A stretch of DNA of 64,000 nt, taken from the NCBI GenBank assembly GCA_016648135.1, contig JADDOH010001516.1, positions 310,001 to 374,000 of the forward strand, given 5' to 3'. Numbering within the stretch: position 1 is the stretch's first letter; every line of letters starts with the position of its first letter. This DNA is from Agrypnia vestita. Its lineage: Eukaryota > Arthropoda > Insecta > Trichoptera > Phryganeidae. The notes under the pieces were generated by a model. That model worked only from the letters and a program-made list of their open reading frames with translations. It ran no database searches and was not told where the DNA came from. The position numbers were made by a program, and so were the translations under genes. Shown here in pieces: positions 21,517 to 33,030 of this stretch.

Positions 21517-22044
21517 TCACAATTCATCAATCTCTCCCAGCCGGTTAGCGACAAAAGTCGAATACGCCCGGGGGTCGGTCCGCAACCAGCATAACACCGT
21601 GGTGGAATCGGTCCACAGTACCGTACGGGCTATTTTACAGCGGTACTCTTTTTTCACAGCCGCCGACAGTCGCGCGGCGATAAGTGCCGCTTGCAGCTCT
21701 AGCCTCGGTATTGACAGCGGTTTTAGCGGTGCCACCTTACATTTTGCCGAGATGAAGGCTACGGAATGGCCACCCTCTCCTGTCTCGACAAAATAGGCCA
21801 CCGCGCAGCTCGCTTTTTCTGAGGCGTCGCAAAACACATGAAGCGCGACTTCACTATCGCGGCGGGATATGCACGGGCGCGCGATTTCACATTTCACATT
21901 CCTTATTAGCTCGCACCACGCGTACCATTTATCGGCGTGCTCGGGTTGTATTCTCTCCTCCCATCCAATTTTAGAGCGCCATACATCCTGTAATAGGATT
22001 TTTGACCTTATTAGTATGCAGGCCAAAAAATCCGATGGGGTCAA
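21517..22044 (-). pseudogene. BEL/Pao RNase H region
   Basis: The block SKILLQDVWRSKIGWEE, then HVFCDASEKASCAVAYF, SIPRLELQAALIAARL and VLWTDSTTVLCWL is the RNase H-like domain of BEL/Pao pol. It ends abruptly at ANRLGEIDEL where the R1-clade element is inserted. A one-base change in a run of six T/A at about 22030 separates it from the RT frame. Confidence 0.9.
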
Positions 22045-23410
22045 ATATTTTCATTACGGCGCTCAATATTTGTCTCTTTGTCGGGCGGCCAGCCTCCGTT
22101 ATTTCTGGCAAGTTCACAAATTGAAAAACAAATTTGTCGGAGGCCGGCTCCCATGCAATCCCGAGCACTTTTTCCGCCGTTGTCTCCGCCCCGATAATCC
22201 TCCTCGGTTCCACCGCTCTTAAGGCGGGCTCAATTTTTTCCAATACTGCAGGATCATTGGAGGCCCAATTGCAGAGCTGCATTTTCCCTCGACGCAGTAT
22301 TTCAGTCACTTCGGTGAACATTTTTAAGGCCTCTTCAGTTGAATCTACTGCGTCGAGGTAATCGTCCATATAAAATGTAGTCTCAACCGCCTTTGCCGCG
22401 GTCGGAAAGTCTGTGGCACTGGCTTGCGCAATCCGGTTCCTCACATACTGTGCACTGCTGGGCGAGCAGGTGGCGCCAAAAATCATAGACGACATTTGGT
22501 AAGTCGTCGGCACCTGATCGCCTGGTTGTTTCCATAGAAATAATTGCGCCGCTTGGTCGGCCTCTCGGATTTTTATGCGCAAAAACATTTCTTTTACATC
22601 GGCTGCCAGTGCCACTTTTCCTTCCCGGAACCGGAACACACTGCCTAGAAGTGAACTCAGCAGGTCCGGCCCCGTCAATAGCATATCATTCAATGATATT
22701 CCTCGGCACTTACTCGCGGCATCAAATACTATACGTATTTTGCCGGGCTTGTTTGGGTTAAAGACCGCAAAATGCGGCAAGTAAAACTTAAATTTCAGCG
22801 CCTTTTCTTCGGCGGGTGACAAGGCGCGGGCGTAATCTTTCTCAAAATATTCATTTATTTTCGCCCTATACGCCGTCGCATATGCGGCATCTTTTTCCAT
22901 TTTTCTTTCAATCCCCGCCAGGCGGTTGGCGGCGCACTGGCGGCTGTCTGGGCCATCCATCTTCCAAAGAAGGCCCGTTTCCCATTGCCCGGTAGGTAAT
23001 TGCCGCGTAGTGGCCTTCATAATAGCGGCGGCGCGGGCGTCCTCTCTATTGACGCGGGCCGCGGCAGTGATCCCCAGTGAATCCACTGCAAAATGCGCCC
23101 TTATCAGCGCCTCCAGATCGTTATCGGCCGCAGGCACCGTGGCGCCGGAGAGCGCCAAAACCGTCGCGGTGCCGGCGGGTGGCCGGCGGCCAAGCTCGCC
23201 GTGTGTGGTCCATCCCAGGGCTGTGCGGGAGCGCAATCCGCCGGTAGGTATTTCAGTCACCTCCCGGGTGACGATCAAATGCGCGTGGTCCTGGCCTATC
23301 AATATTCGCGGCTCCACTTCATTAAACTCCGCGCACTTTCCACCAACACACGCGCGTTCTGGGTCATTTTCATTTTTATTTTTATTTTGGCACTCGCATT
23401 TTCTTAGCAC
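21971..23410 (-). pseudogene. BEL/Pao reverse transcriptase region
   Basis: Diagnostic segments are RILIGQDHAHLIV, GRRP (linker), FYLPHFAVFNPNKPGKIRIV, FDAASKCRGISLNDMLL, GPDLLSSLLGSVFRFREG, ADVKEMFLRIKI, and the active-site segment FYMDDYLDAV. The frame is the same as the protease frame but separated by a TAG stop at 23432-23434. It leaves frame after KIFDPIGF. Confidence 0.93.
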
Positions 23411-23431
23411 TTTTTGCGCGGGCAGAGCGAG

Positions 23432-23690
23432 CTATTTGACCGTGCTCGCCCGCATTTCATATGCAGCCTCACTTCCCCGCACTGTGAGATTTACATCTTG
23501 GGACCGGTCATCTGAGGAACACATTCCATTTGCGCCGTGAATTCTAAGTCCGCGCACCGGTCCGCGGGCCCCGACGGCGCTGGCCACTGTTTCATCGACG
23601 AGAGTGACGGTCGAACCCTCATCGAGAAGCGCGTAAATTTTCACTTGGCCTCGGGGCCCACTCACAGTCACCAACAAAACTTTTAAAAAT
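23432..23690 (-). pseudogene. BEL/Pao aspartic protease, truncated at its N-terminal side
   Basis: The segment YALLDEGSTVTLVDETVA matches the active-site region of peptidase family A17 (retropepsin-like, D-[S/E]-G-S/T). About 20 codons upstream the sequence changes to the LTR, so the gag-protease boundary and all gag are gone. A stop follows at ...STVK. Confidence 0.8.
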
Positions 23691-24196
23691 TCATAAAAAT
23701 TCATAAAATTCCAATACATTTTTCTCATCAGAGATTCAACATGATGCACATGACAATATTGCATACAAAAAAGGGCGCCAAGCGCTGCTTCTTACAAGGC
23801 ATCAACATATTTTTAAAATATTTTCATAACATATACAAATTCCACACATATTTGTATCGACACTTGTAGCTGGAAATAAGATCGGCGGCCAAACAGGCCG
23901 CATTTTTCATATTCATTCAACAAAGGGCCAATCTCAGGGCTAGTGTCCGGACGATGTTGTTCTACAGCTAGTTGGAAGCAGTATGCGCGCGCGGCCCCCC
24001 TCCAGTCGCGGCAGCAGCCGCTGGGCACTGACTTCCGCGCGCTCCGAGCGGCAACCCAATTTTCAGTAGCGGCATACACACCTCGTCTCCAATGCAATTT
24101 TCTGTATGTAGCGGCTGATTTATTTTGGACACGCGCCGCTCATAGTGGTCATGTTATGTTCTCATTTTTTTACATGGCTCAACCCTGTCCGTTCCA
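23685..24196 (-). repeat. 5' LTR of the BEL/Pao element, truncated
   Basis: About 510 bases match the split 3' LTR (9802-10045 plus 14927-15182). It begins (minus) with TGGAACGG at 24196. Its 3' end, primer-binding site and gag are missing, joined instead to protease sequence. The outer flank is half of the palindromic MITE family seen at 6611-6761, so this LTR landed in a MITE. Confidence 0.85.
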
Positions 24197-24349
24197 CTAT
24201 GCTTTAAGAGAACGCTTACTTTAATCCAACTTGAAACAACCGGCCCTAAGACAGATACATGGTACGAGTACGAATGGTAAATAAGCATTATACTCGTAAC
24301 CTATTTACACACTAAATTTAGTGTATCGGACAGGTAGAATTATGACGAC

Positions 24350-24375
24350 GGGATGATGATGATGATGATGATGAC
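24350..24375. repeat. (GAT)n microsatellite
   Basis: A short run of GAT/ATG triplets next to a duplicated GATGATGACCCGTCTGA phrase at about 24366 and 24400. Confidence 0.8.
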
Positions 24376-24429
24376 CCGTCTGATATGACGATGTGATGAG
24401 GATGATGACCCGTCTGAAGTCATGAATGT

Positions 24430-26160
24430 TGGCCCTTACGGAGGGCTCAGGTCCGTTGTATGGGCCCACCTCGCCTCCAAGCGGATAGTCGGCGCGGGCA
24501 CTGAGCCGGCGATATGTGACATCTCCGACGGAGGGCGTTGGAAAAATTCCACGAAGAAATTACATTTTTGGTCTTATCTTGTAAAGTGTTGAAATATTTG
24601 AAATACTTAAGAAAATGAAATATTTAAGTTTGATGAAATATTTAATGAAATATTTAATAATTAGATAAGACATTTGTAAATGTAATACTGAATAAAATTG
24701 ATGTTTCGTGGTCTTGATATACAGGGAAAGCTCGCGCGATGGGAATAAAATCATTTTTAAATCGCGCGGAGCGCCGCGGACTATCATAGAATGGCCGCTA
24801 TTTTGATGGAATTTATGTAAATGTCCTGCCTCGAAGAGGCGAGGAAGTAAAAATACATAAGTATTTAAATGTGCCAAATGAGTCCTTTGTGTGGTATTGT
24901 AAAGTAGAAATTAAAATAAAAAATGTTTAAATTGAGAGTAAAATATCTCGCGTGGGCCCTAATAAACTCGCTTGACCGCGCCGCCTGTACAGTCCGCGCG
25001 GGTAATGGAAAAAACCCGGCGCCAAAGTGGCGCCGCGCGGCTGGAGTCGAGGGCCAAAGTGAATATTTTTGAACTCTGATTACGGACGTTACAGACATCC
25101 CAGCGAGCTGAAACATTTTTTATTGTGTTCCTTGTGTGAACATCTATGGGAGTGATATGTTTTTGCTTATCTGAAAGTTTGCCAGTGCGCTTTGTTTGAG
25201 GTGACACACTTTGTCTGCCTATTACGCAATTAATATCTATCCGACATACTTGAAAATATCACCAAAGGATGCGCTTGGTTGAGATCTATCGAATGGTATA
25301 ACTTAGAATCTCGTAAAATCATGTTTACTATTTTTAACCGAATTAAATGTAAATTAATTCTTGAAAATGCCGCGGTAAATCGGCATATTTTGTTGAATAA
25401 CTAGGTAAATTCACTCTTGCGGTTCCAGTAAACGACATCATCCTATGGGCAAGACATAGATTGGTATAGATGATGTGTTAAAATCCCCGGGGGGGGTGGC
25501 GTTTAATTTGCTATCGATTAAAATATTTAATTTTAATCCGCGAATCGGCACGGGAGGCCGTCATTTTGCGCTCCGAGCGCCCGGTGAATCGAGCGCGCTG
25601 ATTGGTCGGCGGCGCGAGTCAGGGGGAAGCTTTCCGCACTGTATAAATACTGCGCCGGGCGGGCGAGTGCTTCATTCTGCTGGGAGCCTCTGCCGAGTAC
25701 GCCTACTGGAACATTTATTCTGCGTTTTACTTCACACCCTGCTTGACCCCTGCTTTTCTTCTTTGGATTTGGACTCTGGATTTTCTACTGACTTCTGCAT
25801 TTGGACTTGGCTACGATTTTGGATTTATTGGACTTGTTTTTACCACCTGAGGCGACGACTTGGCTCGGATTCTGGACTTGGAAAATTTTCTGCGCTCTAC
25901 ACTCCCGGCCTGCTAGTACATCGGGGCTTCGGAAGCGAACTCAGCGGACCGCACCTGTTATTTAATTGTTTCCGTGGGGAACATTTAGCGTTAAAGATTT
26001 GGGGTTGTTTTTTGCTTAATTTATTGGAGAAGATTTGAGGTTAAAAATGAAATGCTTGCAGTCGACCGAAAGATCAAACACGGATCAAGGACTACGGGAA
26101 TATGTTAAGATCACGCCGGATTTTATTAAAGCCAATCCCTGGAACACTCTTTTCATGGAA
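24430..26160 (+). repeat. Possible solo LTR or LTR-plus-leader of a second retrotransposon
   Basis: This region is richer in GC than its surroundings. It carries a strong TATAAATA at 25642-25649, followed about 30 bases later by AGTGCTTCATTCTGC and a pyrimidine-rich leader with repeated CTTGGACTTGG-type phrases. It ends near a TGGGGAACA. The same layout (TATA, leader, GGAACA end) occurs on the minus strand in the BEL/Pao 3' LTR. A 187-codon open frame crosses it but resembles no protein. Ends are approximate. Confidence 0.4.
25642..25649 (+). promoter_or_regulatory. TATA box of the LTR-like region
   Basis: CTGTATAAATACTGCGCC in a GC-rich setting, with a plausible start site about 30 bases downstream. 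By position it would drive transcription rightward. Confidence 0.5.
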
Positions 26161-26628
26161 CATTACAACTGAGTGAACTTATTGAAGGAGGACAGAAAAA
26201 AAACCATTTGTGTTGTATAATGAGTAGATATCATATTATTTTACTTATAATCATGTACTTATAGAATTCAAAATGAAAATACTGTTAATAATAAATACTT
26301 GTCTATAAAAGGAGTTAAAATTTGAAAATATTGATTTTCAGGCGTATTCTTCTCACTACTGTGTTGAGACAGGCATATAAAAATAATATTGCTTAATACT
26401 CCACATTAAAAATATAGAAGTATTATTACCAACTGCGAAATCTATCTAGCTTTTCATGAGAAGAGACGACAGATGTCACTATCATAGCCCCTTGAAATGT
26501 ACGGATTTCTATTTGGAACATGTACAAAATTTAAAAAAAATTGATGTGTGGATGTTCTTACGATGGAATGGTCATACAAGTTGTAAGCCCTAGCATATCA
26601 AAGACTTCCATACATGTTTCTCATATTA

Positions 26629-27906
26629 GGTCCTTACATATGAAATTGGCGTTTAGTATGGGAGGAACATAAAGCCGATTTTTTTAATTATAATATATTT
26701 ATTTAACCAAAGTATGTACCATTGCTATCTATGCACTTTTGCCATCTCATAGGTAGATCATCGATCACTTTACTAAAAAAACCATTCAGACGGGAATCAA
26801 TAAAATCTTTGAAGGCGGTTTGGACTGCCCCATCGGAGTTGAATTTTTACCTTTGCAAGAAGTTATCCAAATTTCGAAAAAAATTGTAATCTGTTGGGGC
26901 AAGGTCCGGAGAGTACGGTGGATGTCTTAGACATTCCAATTGAAGCTCCTCTAATTTGGTAGCCGTCTGTTGTGCAGTGTGTGGTCTAGCGTTATCATGA
27001 AGCAGCAGTGGCCTAGAGCGATTAACCAGCCTCGGTTGTTTAGCAGCTAGCTTTTCCATCATGGTTTGCAGTTGCTGACAATAGACATCTGCCGTAATCG
27101 TCTGGCCAGATTTAAGAAAGCTGTAGTGAACGACACCAGCACTAGTCCACCAAACGCTCACAAGTAACTTTTTTGGAGTCAATTTTCGCTTGGGGCATGG
27201 TTTGGCTGGTTCGGCAGGGTTCAGCCATTGCGATGAGCGCTTCCGATTATCGTACAGGATCCACTTTTCATCACAGGTAATGATTCGATTTAAAATCCCT
27301 TCATTATTGTGCCGGTTGAGTAATGCAACGCAGCAGTCAACGCGCGTTTGTTGATTTGCTTCACTCAATTCGTGAGGTACCCACCTTTCAAGCTTTTTCA
27401 CCTTACCAATTTGCTTCAAGTGGATTAAAACAGTTTTATCACTAACACCGCAGCCTGCAGCTAACTCGGATGTGGTTTGCGATGGATCCGCTTCCACAAT
27501 AGCCTTCAATTCTTCATTATCAACTTTGGTCTCCGGCCGTCCACGGGGCTTGTTCTGCAGGTCGAAATTTCCAGAACGAAAACGTTGGAACCAAAAACGC
27601 ACTGTGTTTTCTTTTGCGGCACCGTCGCCATACACATCATTAATCCTTCGAGCCGTTTCTGCAGCACTGGTGCCACGGTGGAACTCATACTCGTAAATAA
27701 CGCAATATTTCAAGTTTTTCATTTTGTAAACTGAGTGACGCAAAGAAAGAAACAATTGAGGAAAAACAAATGAATTATAATTTTCAAAACACAAATACAT
27801 GAGTAAATAGCTGTATAAATTTGGATTTGGAATTCCTAACCAAAGATAAGATATTTGAGATCAAATTTGCCAGTACGGCAAAACGCCAATTTCATATGTA
27901 AGGACC
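26629..27906 (-). mobile_element. mariner transposon with TA target duplication
   Basis: The 28-base terminal inverted repeats are near-perfect: GGTCCTTACATATGAAATTG at 26629 faces CAATTTCATATGTAAGGACC ending at 27906. TA lies on each side (26627-26628, 27907-27908). Length is 1278 bases, as usual for mariner. It holds a single transposase frame on the minus strand. Confidence 0.95.
26847..27722 (-). pseudogene. mariner transposase, one premature stop near the C-terminus
   Basis: I place the start at ATG 27722 (MKNLKYCVIYEYEFHRGTSA). The N-terminal half has the two helix-turn-helix units with RFWFQRFRSGNFDL and the GRP linker (KPRGRPE). The catalytic triad is DD34D: TCDEKW, HDNARPH and APTDYNFF, with 34 residues between the last two aspartates. 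A WVPHEL block is present. The frame stops at 26847 after NLDNFLQR. The same frame continues past the stop with residues normal for the family, down to a natural stop about 48 codons later, so a single nonsense change truncates an otherwise intact enzyme. Confidence 0.93.
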
Positions 27907-27965
27907 TAATATAAATATGTACTGTAAAATGTGTTTTATGTTAGATATATAATTTTTTTTTAATT

Positions 27966-28178
27966 ATGAATAAAATACAACGTTGTTTATTTCACACAAT
28001 GACAGTTTAATTAAACAAATTAATTAAAACGTTTTCGATGCTTACTGCATCATCTTCAGTAATATATTATATATTAGTATATTACTGAAGATGATGCAGT
28101 AAGCATCGAAAACGTTTTAATTAATTTGTTTAATTAAAGTGTCATTGTGTGAAGTAAACAACGTCGTGTTTTATTCAT
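27966..28178. repeat. Long fold-back element
   Basis: Arms of about 100 bases: ATGAATAAAATACAACGTTG at the left faces CAACGTCGTGTTTTATTCAT at the right, with few mismatches. The centre is AT-rich. Each arm carries the phrase CTGAAGATGATGCAGTAAGC followed by ATCGAAAACG (right arm, from 28085), which is a CUGANGA...stem...GAAA pattern like the one at 1654-1695. Confidence 0.9.
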
Positions 28179-28589
28179 AGCTCAAATTTTATTCAAAGCT
28201 CACTAGGGCGTTGATTAACAAATAAATAAATTAATAAATAGCTTCGTCTCTGTGAGACTTCTGTAATTTATCTTAATTGTAAATACGTGAATTAAAAAAA
28301 ATCTGTTTATCTAAAATAAAGAATCTGCAGACAGTTGGATTATCGGGTTTTTTTATCGTAAATCTTATGATAGATATTATTTAAAATCTGCACTATGCTG
28401 TGACGTTTTTAGAGAATATGGTGAGTAAGCAATGGCACGAATTTCATTATTCAAAGTATACATAATGAATTTAGCGTTATTTGCAGTTACCGATTTCTGA
28501 TTTTTGCACGCAATTTTATATTACGATAGTTTCACGCAATATTTGCAGGTAATGCTTTTGTAATGCTGCCCAGAATTAACTATATTGAA

Positions 28590-29560
28590 TAACTAGGTTT
28601 TATTATTTGCGGATGACTTAAAGCTTTTCTTAAGGGTGTCAACTTTGGACGATTTTCGTCTTCTCCAAGCAGATATATCATATATGTGTGAATGGGGAAG
28701 ACGAAATAAACTTTTGTTTCCAAGTGTTCGGTTACATCCTTCACTAGGGCCCAAAAAACTCTATTTTATCGCTACAAAATGAACGACCAAAATCTGACAA
28801 GAACATCAAATGTTAAAGATTTAGGTGTTAGATTTGTAAGCAACCTAACATTTCACGATCACATATAGACGATCAGTGGTAATGCTTTGAGAATGTTAGG
28901 ATTTGTTCTGCGTACTGCCAGGGTTTTCGAGAATACCCGCGTACTGAGAACTCTTTACAACTCCTTGGTGCGAAGTAGACTCGAGAGTGGCTCGATGATC
29001 TGGGGGCCACATGAGCGCAAGTACTCTCTTATGGCGGAGAAAGTCCAAAAGAAGTTTCTGAGATATCTCTACATGAGAGAGTACGGGCATTATCCTTGGC
29101 TTTACCCAACCGAGTTTCTCCAGGGTATGCTTGGCTACAATAGTCTAGAGACTAGAAGGAATGTGTATTTGATTACACATTTTTATCGATTGTTGCGCGG
29201 TATGATCGATAATCCTGAAATTATGCAGAGCATTGGTTTGTATGTTCCTGATAATTACATTAGACATCGTCAGCATAGATTATTTCACATTCCAATATAC
29301 AGGACCAACCTGCCGATGGTTATGCCTGTTGGAAGAGCCACAGTTATGCTGAACAAAATCGCTGTGGGTATTGATATATTCCATGTGTCTGAGGGGGTTT
29401 TCCGAAGCGGGATTCTCCTACACCTTTGACCAGATTTTATGTTATTTTTAATTTATTATTTCATTTTGATATATACTTCCTAATATGTATGCCTTAAACA
29501 TTTTGTTTGTATATATATACACATATATTATCAATAAATAAATTGAATTGAAATTGAATT
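28590..29560 (+). pseudogene. 5'-truncated Jockey/CR1-like LINE, RT C-terminal half with ATTGA-repeat tail
   Basis: It opens with LLFADDLKLF, the RT active site, at about 28600. Frame breaks follow, then a clean frame 28887-29429 (FVLRTARVF...LYNSLVRSRLESGSMIWGP). The 3' end is AATAAATAAATTGAATTG and then repeated ATTGA units, typical of a LINE tail. A second copy of the same family is at 39117-39492. Confidence 0.88.
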
Positions 29561-30715
29561 GAATTGAATTATATCTGTTTTATACCTGGGGATTTGGATG
29601 TGTGAGAAGAAAGAAGATGCGATGATATGATTATCCCCAATACCAATCATAACCTGGTAATAGGGATTGTTCGTAGCAATCTAGAATTTAGAAAATCTAG
29701 AATCTAGAAAAACAATCTAGAACGAAAACAATAGAATTCCATTCTATTGTTGTCGTTCTATAGAGTTTATTCTATGAGGATCAAAAGGTTTCAGTACAAT
29801 CTAAACATTCATAAATTACACATTTTATCGGACCAAATTAATTATGATTTCTTAATGAGTGTACTAATCTTCTAGTGTCGTGCTGTGCTTCAAGCTATCG
29901 TGTAGGAGAATTGTTGGTGATTTAATTAATCAAAACAAAATTATTAACAGTATGTTGGACTTTCCTAAGTTACTCCATTCTATTCTATTCTAGTGTTTAC
30001 GATTTTATTGTTATCATCGACATATTTCGAGGGATTCTGTGCGTAATCTCTTTTACCATCTCGTTACAATACAATAAATGTAAGAGTTATTTTGTTCTAG
30101 ATGGTAAACTCCCCTATAATCAGGATCACAACATCGTTATAATATTCGGGATATTCTTATTTACGTAAGCGAAAAAAAATATTAAAAAAATATATATTTA
30201 TAAAGCGTAAAAATTGAAAAAACCTGAGAAATGCCAAGACATTTGTCAAATGTCAATGTTTCTGTCATTATAGCGGAAATATTGGCTTCAAAAAAATATT
30301 TAGACACTTTAGATGAAGAAATTAAATAGTAGACCTACATATGTGAAATAAACTGATTACCACCAAGTTTTAAAATAATATTTTTATATTATTTCATACA
30401 AAATTGTCACTAGATTCTAGAAACGAAAGAAACTGTCCATAATTGAAGGTTTTTGAACGGTTTCAATGATTTTAGAATGCTTTCGAGAGATCTGGAAGCG
30501 GGTCGAATACGCGAATATACACGAGAAAGTTAGAGAAATCGAGTCCTTACAAATAGCGGCGCGACCGCGCTGCCAGTCAATGTTTTGACATCGAGTGAAA
30601 ACGATTGATCCCAGAAAACTACACACAGGATAAGATTGTCATGATAATGCAAATTGAATGGGATGGACCCGAAAGTCTGATTGAATTTCAGCGGTACCTA
30701 GTGATTAAAATTTGA

Positions 30716-31141
30716 GTGAAAACACGTGGCATTATCGTCGACAACATTCTGTGCGCAGGATCACTGTTTCCCACTGACCACTTTTTGGTCAAGCTAAGTT
30801 CACCACACAGCTGTCAGATTATTGCATCTTCAATGGAAGCGGAATTTTTACCCGAGATGAGGAAATTAATAAAAGTGGATGCACGCAGTGAAAGCAGGCC
30901 GCAGTATGCGCCAGAGACTGAAGACCGATCGCGTGCTGAGTCATTGAATCGAATCATTGTTGAAAAATGCAACTTAAACTATCATCAGCTGGATCATTGT
31001 GTTGATGTCTACAGTGTGGTCGAAGAGGAATCGCAATATAAATGCTCGACAGGTATCAACAAAACAGCACCCATCACAATTGTCAATGTTGGCTCTGCGG
31101 CTCCTCCAATAGTAGCGCCCGTTTTTATTGCGTTAATATAA
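30716..31141 (+). other. Open frame of 141 codons, unrecognised
   Basis: The predicted product has no signal peptide, membrane segment or motif I recognise. Its first 30 codons overlap a phrase (GGATCACTGTTTCC...GACCACTTTTTGGTCAA) that is repeated at about 31790-31825, which suggests repeat-derived sequence rather than a gene. I list it only because it is the longest unexplained frame between 29.6 and 34 kb. Confidence 0.15.
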
Positions 31142-32311
31142 ACAAACCGCGCGGCGCCTTCGCCTGCAAAATAAACAAATGGGAACAAAGTAATGACGGT
31201 CAAGTTGTTTCAACCGGTTAGTCGAGGTACAGTTATTTGATTTTTGTATTTGATTGTATCAATGATTGGTAACTAAGACATAACTTTTGTCTAATACCCA
31301 TGATTCAAATTTGAGTTGAATGGGCATGATGACAGTATTAAGGAATTAAAGAATAAGTGATTTTAGAGAAGAAAATCTTTTGAAAGGATTCTAAAAAGTG
31401 ATGCAGTTTCAATATACACATTGAGATTAATAAGATTTTCAATAAAATAAAAGTATAAAATTGTGCAATCCGCCGTTATAACTGAAACACCGGTCAGAGC
31501 GAATGACGTCACGCCTCAGTACCCATCACCGTGTCTTTGAACCGTTGCCATAGACACAATGCAATGTTTATGAGGCTTGACGTCACATAGAGAAAAAGCG
31601 TTTTTGCGCGAAATTATAAATATGTAGATGAAAATGCAATTCTTTGCGTGAAAACTTACTTTATTACTGAAATAATGTTATTTTCGGTAATAGTAGACGT
31701 GTACCTACAATATATAATGTTATTTCAAAATCTGTCATCACGCCTGTTGCTGAAATACAAGTGACTTTATCACCCGGAACATTATGTGCACAGGATCACT
31801 GTTCCTACAGACCACTTTTTGGTCAACCCGTCGAATTATAAAAAAAGTTATCAATTATCCATACAATCAGATACAAATCTCAAATAACGGTTATTGTGGA
31901 ACCGGTTAAAATACCATCACTAAAACAAAGGGAGTGATATTAGATGACGCCGTGTATCCGTGTCTACCCGTTCCCTGCCTGGCGCGGTTGTTGTTGTTTA
32001 AGGCCGGCGCCACACTACGCGGATCTGTCGCCGCGTCTCTTCGGTCACGGAACGCCGCTACATTTTTTTCCATACAATATGCGCATATCAAACACAAGAC
32101 AATCGGTCGATCCATTTGGGTTGTAAGCCCAGAACCATCGCATAAAAATACTTCCACACACGTTACTCATATTATAGCTTCGTGTCTGTGAGACTTCTAT
32201 AATTTAAAAAATTACAGAAGTCTTACAGAAAATTTTTCGACTTTATATGTAGTCTTTTTTTAATTGATTTACATTTTTATTCCATTTTTACAATTTTTGT
32301 TAACTTACTAG

Positions 32312-32390
32312 AGTACCGTGGCGAAATTGGACGACGCGCCATCCCCGGTTAGAATGGTGGTCCGTTGGTTCGAATCCCGGTAGCGGTTAA
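32312..32390 (+). repeat. tRNA-like sequence, probably a SINE head or degenerate tRNA
   Basis: It has an A-box-like TGGCGAAATTGG (32319-32330) and a perfect B box GGTTCGAATCC (32367-32377) at normal spacing for pol III. The acceptor stem pairs for only about five bases and no good anticodon arm forms, so I do not call a tRNA gene. Confidence 0.45.
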
Positions 32391-32499
32391 AATATTTTTT
32401 CGTTAATTTGATTTTTCTGTATGTATTTTCTAATTGATTAATAAATTATTATTTTTTAAATTCACAGTATGTACTTCGTTCTAAATAAAATTGTTAAAG

Positions 32500-33030
32500 A
32501 CATTATATTACGCTCTAGTTCAGTCAGTTTTACAATATGGCATTTATTATCTCTTGGGGCAGTGCATTCAAAACTACATTGAAACCTTTAGAAGTTGCCC
32601 AGAAATTGATTATAAAGATCATTCTTAAAAAACCTAATGATTATCCGAAAATAGACCTCTTTAATAAAATGCAAGTCCCCACTTTACAAAATATCTACAA
32701 AAAAAATTGCATAGTTCAACTATGTAAAGGTGATCAACTATGTAAACATAGTGATAACGAGCTGATTCAAAGAGCAGAAATGTAACACTTGGTAAATTAC
32801 ACATCCCTGTGATACATACCACAACTGCTCAGCATCACTACACATTCAGAGGTGTGAAATGATTCAACGAATTGCCCGTTGAAATGAGGACTGAGGAAAA
32901 TTATGAATCATTTAAAAAAAACCTGAAAAAATACCTTCAGAAATGAATAAATTACTTATTATTACTTGATTGTCTATACATATACATACTTATTACCTGA
33001 TGAATATGTACATTTTATCACAAAATTCTT
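32500..33030 (+). pseudogene. LINE 3' fragment, RT thumb region
   Basis: Fragments in two frames: LVQSVLQYGI, then EVAQKLIIKIILKKPNDYP and VPTLQNIYKKNCIVQL. The same family, diverged, is at 59540-60050 (MILKKPYDYPTVNIF). A frameshift separates the first two pieces. Confidence 0.75.

Larger units (their letters stand above)
8284..24196 (-). mobile_element. BEL/Pao LTR retrotransposon, degenerate, with two nested insertions
   Basis: On the minus strand the order is 5' LTR part (23685-24196), aspartic protease, reverse transcriptase, RNase H, [R1-clade insertion], end of RNase H, integrase, polypurine tract, and 3' LTR [split by a Jockey-clade insertion]. Homology of protease (DEGSTVTLVD), RT (AADVKEMFLRI), NPADIGTR and integrase (LYSDNGTNF) fixes the BEL/Pao family. 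The gag gene is missing: protease abuts the 5' LTR directly. Frameshifts lie at about 22030 and 16800, and an in-frame stop at 23432-23434. The left end at 8284 is inferred from an LTR-like TG start and is less certain than the rest; the part from 9802 on is secure. No target duplication is visible. Confidence 0.85.

Noticed and set aside
25475..26038. 187-codon plus-strand open frame as a gene
   Set aside because: No motif or family resemblance; it runs through the TATA box and pyrimidine-rich leader of an LTR-like region, and the low-complexity Leu/Asp/Gly phrases come from repeated CTTGGACTT.
30716..31141. 141-codon open frame as a host gene
   Set aside because: No recognisable domain and part of it is repeated 1 kb away; kept only as a low-confidence entry.
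32312..32390. A functional tRNA gene
   Set aside because: Only boxes A and B are good; the cloverleaf does not close.
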